From assembly GCA_023487865.1 (NCBI GenBank), contig JAMDBG010000129.1:1-8955 (forward strand): 8,955 nucleotides of DNA. Reading direction: 5' to 3'. A model generated the notes under the pieces. That model worked only from the letters and a program-made list of their open reading frames with translations, was not told the DNA's origin and did no database searches. Position 1 is the stretch's first letter, and every line of letters starts with the position of its first letter. The translations under genes and the position numbers were made by a program. The stretch comes from Deltaproteobacteria bacterium (GTDB lineage: Bacteria > Desulfobacterota > Syntrophia > Syntrophales > UBA5619). Shown here piece by piece: positions 6,800 to 8,955 of the stretch.

Positions 6800-7210
6800 T
6801 TACTCCCCCGGCTGTTTCACGTTTTCCTTGATGAATGTCGAAATCTCCTCGAGTTTGGCGTGGGAAGGAAAGACCCCCCGGACGCCGATCTGTTTCAATA
6901 CCGCAATGTCATCCTTCGGGATCGTCCCTCCGAAGAGCAACAGGACGTCATCCAGCTCCCGCTCACGGATCCGCTGAATCAGCCTCCGGGCAATCGAAAC
7001 ATGCGATCCGGAAAGGATGCTCACCCCGATCACATCCACCGCCTCCTGGATGGCCACCTCCACCACCTGCTCCACACTCTGGCGCAGGCCGGTGTATATC
7101 ACTTCCATCCCCTGATCCCTCAACCAGAAGATCAGCACCTTCGCACCAACATCATGACCGTCCAGGCCGATCTTGGCAATCAGTACACGAATGGTCTTCT
7201 TCGTTTCCAT
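6800..7210 (-). CDS. Methylmalonyl-CoA mutase small subunit / cobalamin-binding protein
   Basis: This 136-residue protein is the B12-binding half of a split acyl-CoA mutase; it would pair with the large subunit encoded just upstream to carry adenosylcobalamin. The base-off, His-on signature is complete: D17-G-H19-D-V-G22, with H19 the expected lower cobalt ligand, then S64-I-L66 and G94-G95. The alternating strand/helix pattern is that of the Rossmann-like B12 fold. The length matches free-standing mutase C-terminal subunits. I chose ATG at 7210 because GGAGG lies 7 to 8 bases upstream; an ATG at 7231 directly follows the stop of the mutase but has poorer support. The TAA stop is in the same reading frame as the CoA-transferase remnant downstream. 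The GGGGGAG ribosome site of that remnant overlaps the last codons here. Confidence 0.95.
   Translation of the reverse strand: METKKTIRVLIAKIGLDGHDVGAKVLIFWLRDQGMEVIYTGLRQSVEQVVEVAIQEAVDVIGVSILSGSHVSIARRLIQRIRERELDDVLLLFGGTIPKDDIAVLKQIGVRGVFPSHAKLEEISTFIKENVKQPGE
6803..6809 (-). promoter_or_regulatory. Strong ribosome binding site left in front of the broken CoA-transferase start
   Basis: GGGGGAG lies inside the end of the cobalamin-subunit gene, four bases before an ATG at 6798. Its position shows where the CoA-transferase gene originally began. That ATG now leads to an eight-codon reading frame ending at 6775, so the site appears stranded by a one-base loss downstream. Confidence 0.55.
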
Positions 7211-7231
7211 GAAGCCCTCCTCAAGGCGCAT

Positions 7232-8854
7232 CTACACCGTCGTCGGTTCTTTGAATGTCCCGTACACCTTCTTCAGGGTATCGATGATTTCCCCTACGGT
7301 CGCCTTTTGGGTGAGCGGCTCGAACAGATAGGGGATGAGATTGTCGCCGCGGCCGGCCGCCGCCTCCAACCGCTGCAGGGCGCCTGCCACTTTTTCCCGG
7401 TCACGGCCGGCCTTCACGGCCTTGAGCCGCTGAAGCTGACGGTTGATGGTTTCAGGATCCGTCTTGTAAATCTCCAGATCCCTCTCCTCCTCCTTCACCC
7501 GGAACTTGTTCACGCCGACCAGGACCTTCTCCCCCGAACTGATCTTCTTCTGGATCGCATAGCTCTGCCTGGCCAGTTCCCTCTGGATGGCCCCGCTCTC
7601 GATCATCTTCACGATCCCCCCGTCCTTATCGATGTCGGCAATGGTCTCGGCGATCTTCGCCTCCATCTCGTCGGTCAGCTTCTCCACATAGTAGGACCCG
7701 CCCAGCGGATCGACCACATCGGCCACCCCGGTCTCAAAGGCCAAAATCTGCTGCACGCGAAGCGACGTCCGGATCGCCAGATCCGAGGGTATCGCATACA
7801 CCTCGTCGTAGCAGGCCAGATTGAGCGATCTCGTTCCCGAAAACACCGCCGCCATGGCGTAGATCGTCGCCCGAACGATATTGTTCAACGGCTGCTCGGC
7901 CGTCAGCCCTCCTCCCATCCCCCCGGTGGAAAACCGGAACTGAAGGGACCGCTTGTCCTGGGCTCCGTACTTCTCTTTCATCAGCCTGGCCCAGTACCGC
8001 CGCCCCGCCCGAAGCCTCGCGATATTCTCGAAAAAGTTGAAATCCCGCCCCCCGATCGGCAGATGGAAAGAGAACAGCGGGGCGATCTGGTCGATGTGGG
8101 AACCCCGCTTCAGGACCTCCCGGATATAGACCTCCGCAATCGAGATCGCCAGGGCGACCGACTGCATCGTATTGGCCCCGTACTCCAGGATATGTGTCCC
8201 TGATACACTGATCGCGTTGAACCGCGGGATCTCCTTGTTGCAATACTCCACCAGGTCGCCCACCAGTTTGATCGAGGGTTCCGGAGGGAAGATCCAGGTC
8301 CCCCGGGCAATGTACTCTTTCAAGATATCGTTCTGGATCGTCCCCCGGAGCTTACTGGGCTCCACCCCCTGCTTTTTCCCCACCAGCACATACATCGCCA
8401 GGATGATCGGCGCCGTTGCGTTGATCGTAAAGGACGTCGAGATCTGATCCAGGGCGATCCCGTCGAAGATCCTCTCAAAATCATCGAGGGAATCCACCGC
8501 CACCCCCAGCTTCCCGACGTCGTCCTCCGCCAGCGGCATGTCCGAATCCAGGCCGATCTGCGTCGGCAGGTCAAAGGCCAGGCTCAATCCCGTCTGGCCG
8601 TTTTTCAGCAGGTACTTGAACCGCTCGTTGGTGCTGTCCGGCGTCGACTGTCCCGAATACTGCCGCATCGTCCAGAGGGCGCTCCGGTACATCGTCGGAT
8701 AGACCCCGCGCGTAAAAGGGTACTCACCGGGATCTCCCAGCTTCTCCTTATAATCGAAGTCCGGAAGATCCTCCGGCCCGTAGAAACATTTCACAGGGGT
8801 GCCCAGACTGGAAACAACGGGCCGCACCTCCGTTTCACTCGCTTTTTTTGCCAT
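7232..8854 (-). CDS. Methylmalonyl-CoA mutase-family large (catalytic) subunit
   Basis: This 540-residue TIM-barrel subunit belongs to the adenosylcobalamin-dependent acyl-CoA mutases, which interconvert (R)-methylmalonyl-CoA and succinyl-CoA. Signatures include YPTMYRSALWTMRQYSG (53-68), GLSLAFDLPTQIGLDSD (89-105), GTIQNDILKEYIARGTWIFPP (171-191), GLTAEQPLNNIVRAT (316-330) and DPLGGSYYVE (382-391). Using known Propionibacterium mutase numbering with an offset of 23, Y66 and R184 equal Tyr89 and Arg207, which bind the methylmalonyl carboxylate; Q174 and H221 equal Gln197 and His244. Three usually conserved positions differ: T220 for Tyr243, L260 for Arg283 and apparently G311 for Gln330. It lacks the B12 domain, which the next gene supplies. 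The start has AGGAGG 9 bases upstream and follows the epimerase stop by 24 bases. Family membership is certain; methylmalonyl specificity is likely but not proven because of the substitutions. Confidence 0.94.
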   Translation of the reverse strand: MAKKASETEVRPVVSSLGTPVKCFYGPEDLPDFDYKEKLGDPGEYPFTRGVYPTMYRSALWTMRQYSGQSTPDSTNERFKYLLKNGQTGLSLAFDLPTQIGLDSDMPLAEDDVGKLGVAVDSLDDFERIFDGIALDQISTSFTINATAPIILAMYVLVGKKQGVEPSKLRGTIQNDILKEYIARGTWIFPPEPSIKLVGDLVEYCNKEIPRFNAISVSGTHILEYGANTMQSVALAISIAEVYIREVLKRGSHIDQIAPLFSFHLPIGGRDFNFFENIARLRAGRRYWARLMKEKYGAQDKRSLQFRFSTGGMGGGLTAEQPLNNIVRATIYAMAAVFSGTRSLNLACYDEVYAIPSDLAIRTSLRVQQILAFETGVADVVDPLGGSYYVEKLTDEMEAKIAETIADIDKDGGIVKMIESGAIQRELARQSYAIQKKISSGEKVLVGVNKFRVKEEERDLEIYKTDPETINRQLQRLKAVKAGRDREKVAGALQRLEAAAGRGDNLIPYLFEPLTQKATVGEIIDTLKKVYGTFKEPTTV

Positions 8855-8878
8855 GGTCCTTTTCCTCCTTTACAACGG

Positions 8879-8955
8879 CTACTCGGCACCGATCTCCTCC
8901 AGTTCGATCAAAACGCCGTTGGTGCTCTTCGGGTTTAAAAATCGATCCATGTGTT
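8879..8955 (-). CDS. mce: Methylmalonyl-CoA epimerase, C-terminal end only
   Basis: Only the last 24 codons and the stop are inside the window; the rest lies beyond the right edge. The tail reads FLNPKSTNGVLIELEEIGAE, which fits the conserved ending of methylmalonyl-CoA epimerases (typically FLHPKxTxGVLIEL) of the vicinal-oxygen-chelate fold. The Glu in LIELEE corresponds to the last metal-binding residue of that fold. The enzyme converts (S)- to (R)-methylmalonyl-CoA, the form the mutase uses, so its place directly before the mutase is the expected gene order. The fragment is short, so the call rests on this motif and on context. Confidence 0.85.
   Translation of the reverse strand, partial: HMDRFLNPKSTNGVLIELEEIGAE

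Noticed and set aside
6275..8203. A 642-codon open frame on the plus strand
   Set aside because: It lies antisense to the mutase, cobalamin subunit and CoA-transferase remnant, whose homology is clear. Its translation is rich in His, Arg, Pro, Leu and Asp with no recognisable domain, the typical mirror of GC-rich codons.
1..8955. CRISPR arrays, tRNA or rRNA genes, insertion sequences, toxin-antitoxin or defence genes
   Set aside because: I looked for spaced repeats, transposase motifs and RNA-gene signatures on both strands and found none; the window is filled with ordinary metabolic and efflux genes.

Overview
The window reads as an accessory and central-metabolism stretch from a Gram-negative bacterium. 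Every gene I can support lies on the minus strand, so the window is read here from right to left. The RND pump and lipoprotein adaptor require an outer membrane. The B12-dependent mutase split into two subunits, the [4Fe-4S] ferredoxin-like protein and the succinate-type CoA-transferase remnant suggest an anaerobe that handles propionate or succinate through methylmalonyl-CoA. A Desulfobacterota (old Deltaproteobacteria) origin, for example a syntroph, would fit. That is inference from gene content and not a sequence match.

Right half, about 8955 to 4548: a probable operon. In transcription order it holds the 3' end of methylmalonyl-CoA epimerase, the large catalytic subunit of a methylmalonyl-CoA mutase-family enzyme, its separate small cobalamin-binding subunit, a broken and internally deleted acetyl-CoA hydrolase/succinate CoA-transferase gene, a small two-cluster ferredoxin-like protein, and an SLC13/DASS-type anion transporter. 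Spacings between the intact genes are short (13 to about 52 bases). A small hairpin with a U-tract follows the transporter. Epimerase plus mutase would interconvert (S)- and (R)-methylmalonyl-CoA and succinyl-CoA. A CoA-transferase would normally link succinyl-CoA to free acids, and a DASS transporter would move a dicarboxylate. The CoA-transferase here has lost its catalytic middle, so that step must be done by another enzyme or is lost.

Middle, 4547 to 4295: an intergenic region with the terminator-like hairpin, a second perfect hairpin, a -35/-10-like promoter and a 16-base near-palindrome lying on the promoter's -10 region.

Left half, 4294 to 1: a tightly packed three-gene efflux operon: a TetR/AcrR regulator, a lipoprotein periplasmic adaptor whose ATG overlaps the tetR stop, and an RND inner-membrane pump beginning 3 bases after the adaptor stop. 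The pump runs off the left edge with 806 codons present. The palindrome suggests that the regulator represses its own operon. No outer-membrane TolC-type channel is visible.

I do not see a clearly new multi-gene system. The most unusual items are the deleted CoA-transferase with a frame-broken start, the mutase with several substituted active-site positions, and a free-standing ferredoxin domain that resembles the C-terminus of GltD-like oxidoreductases.
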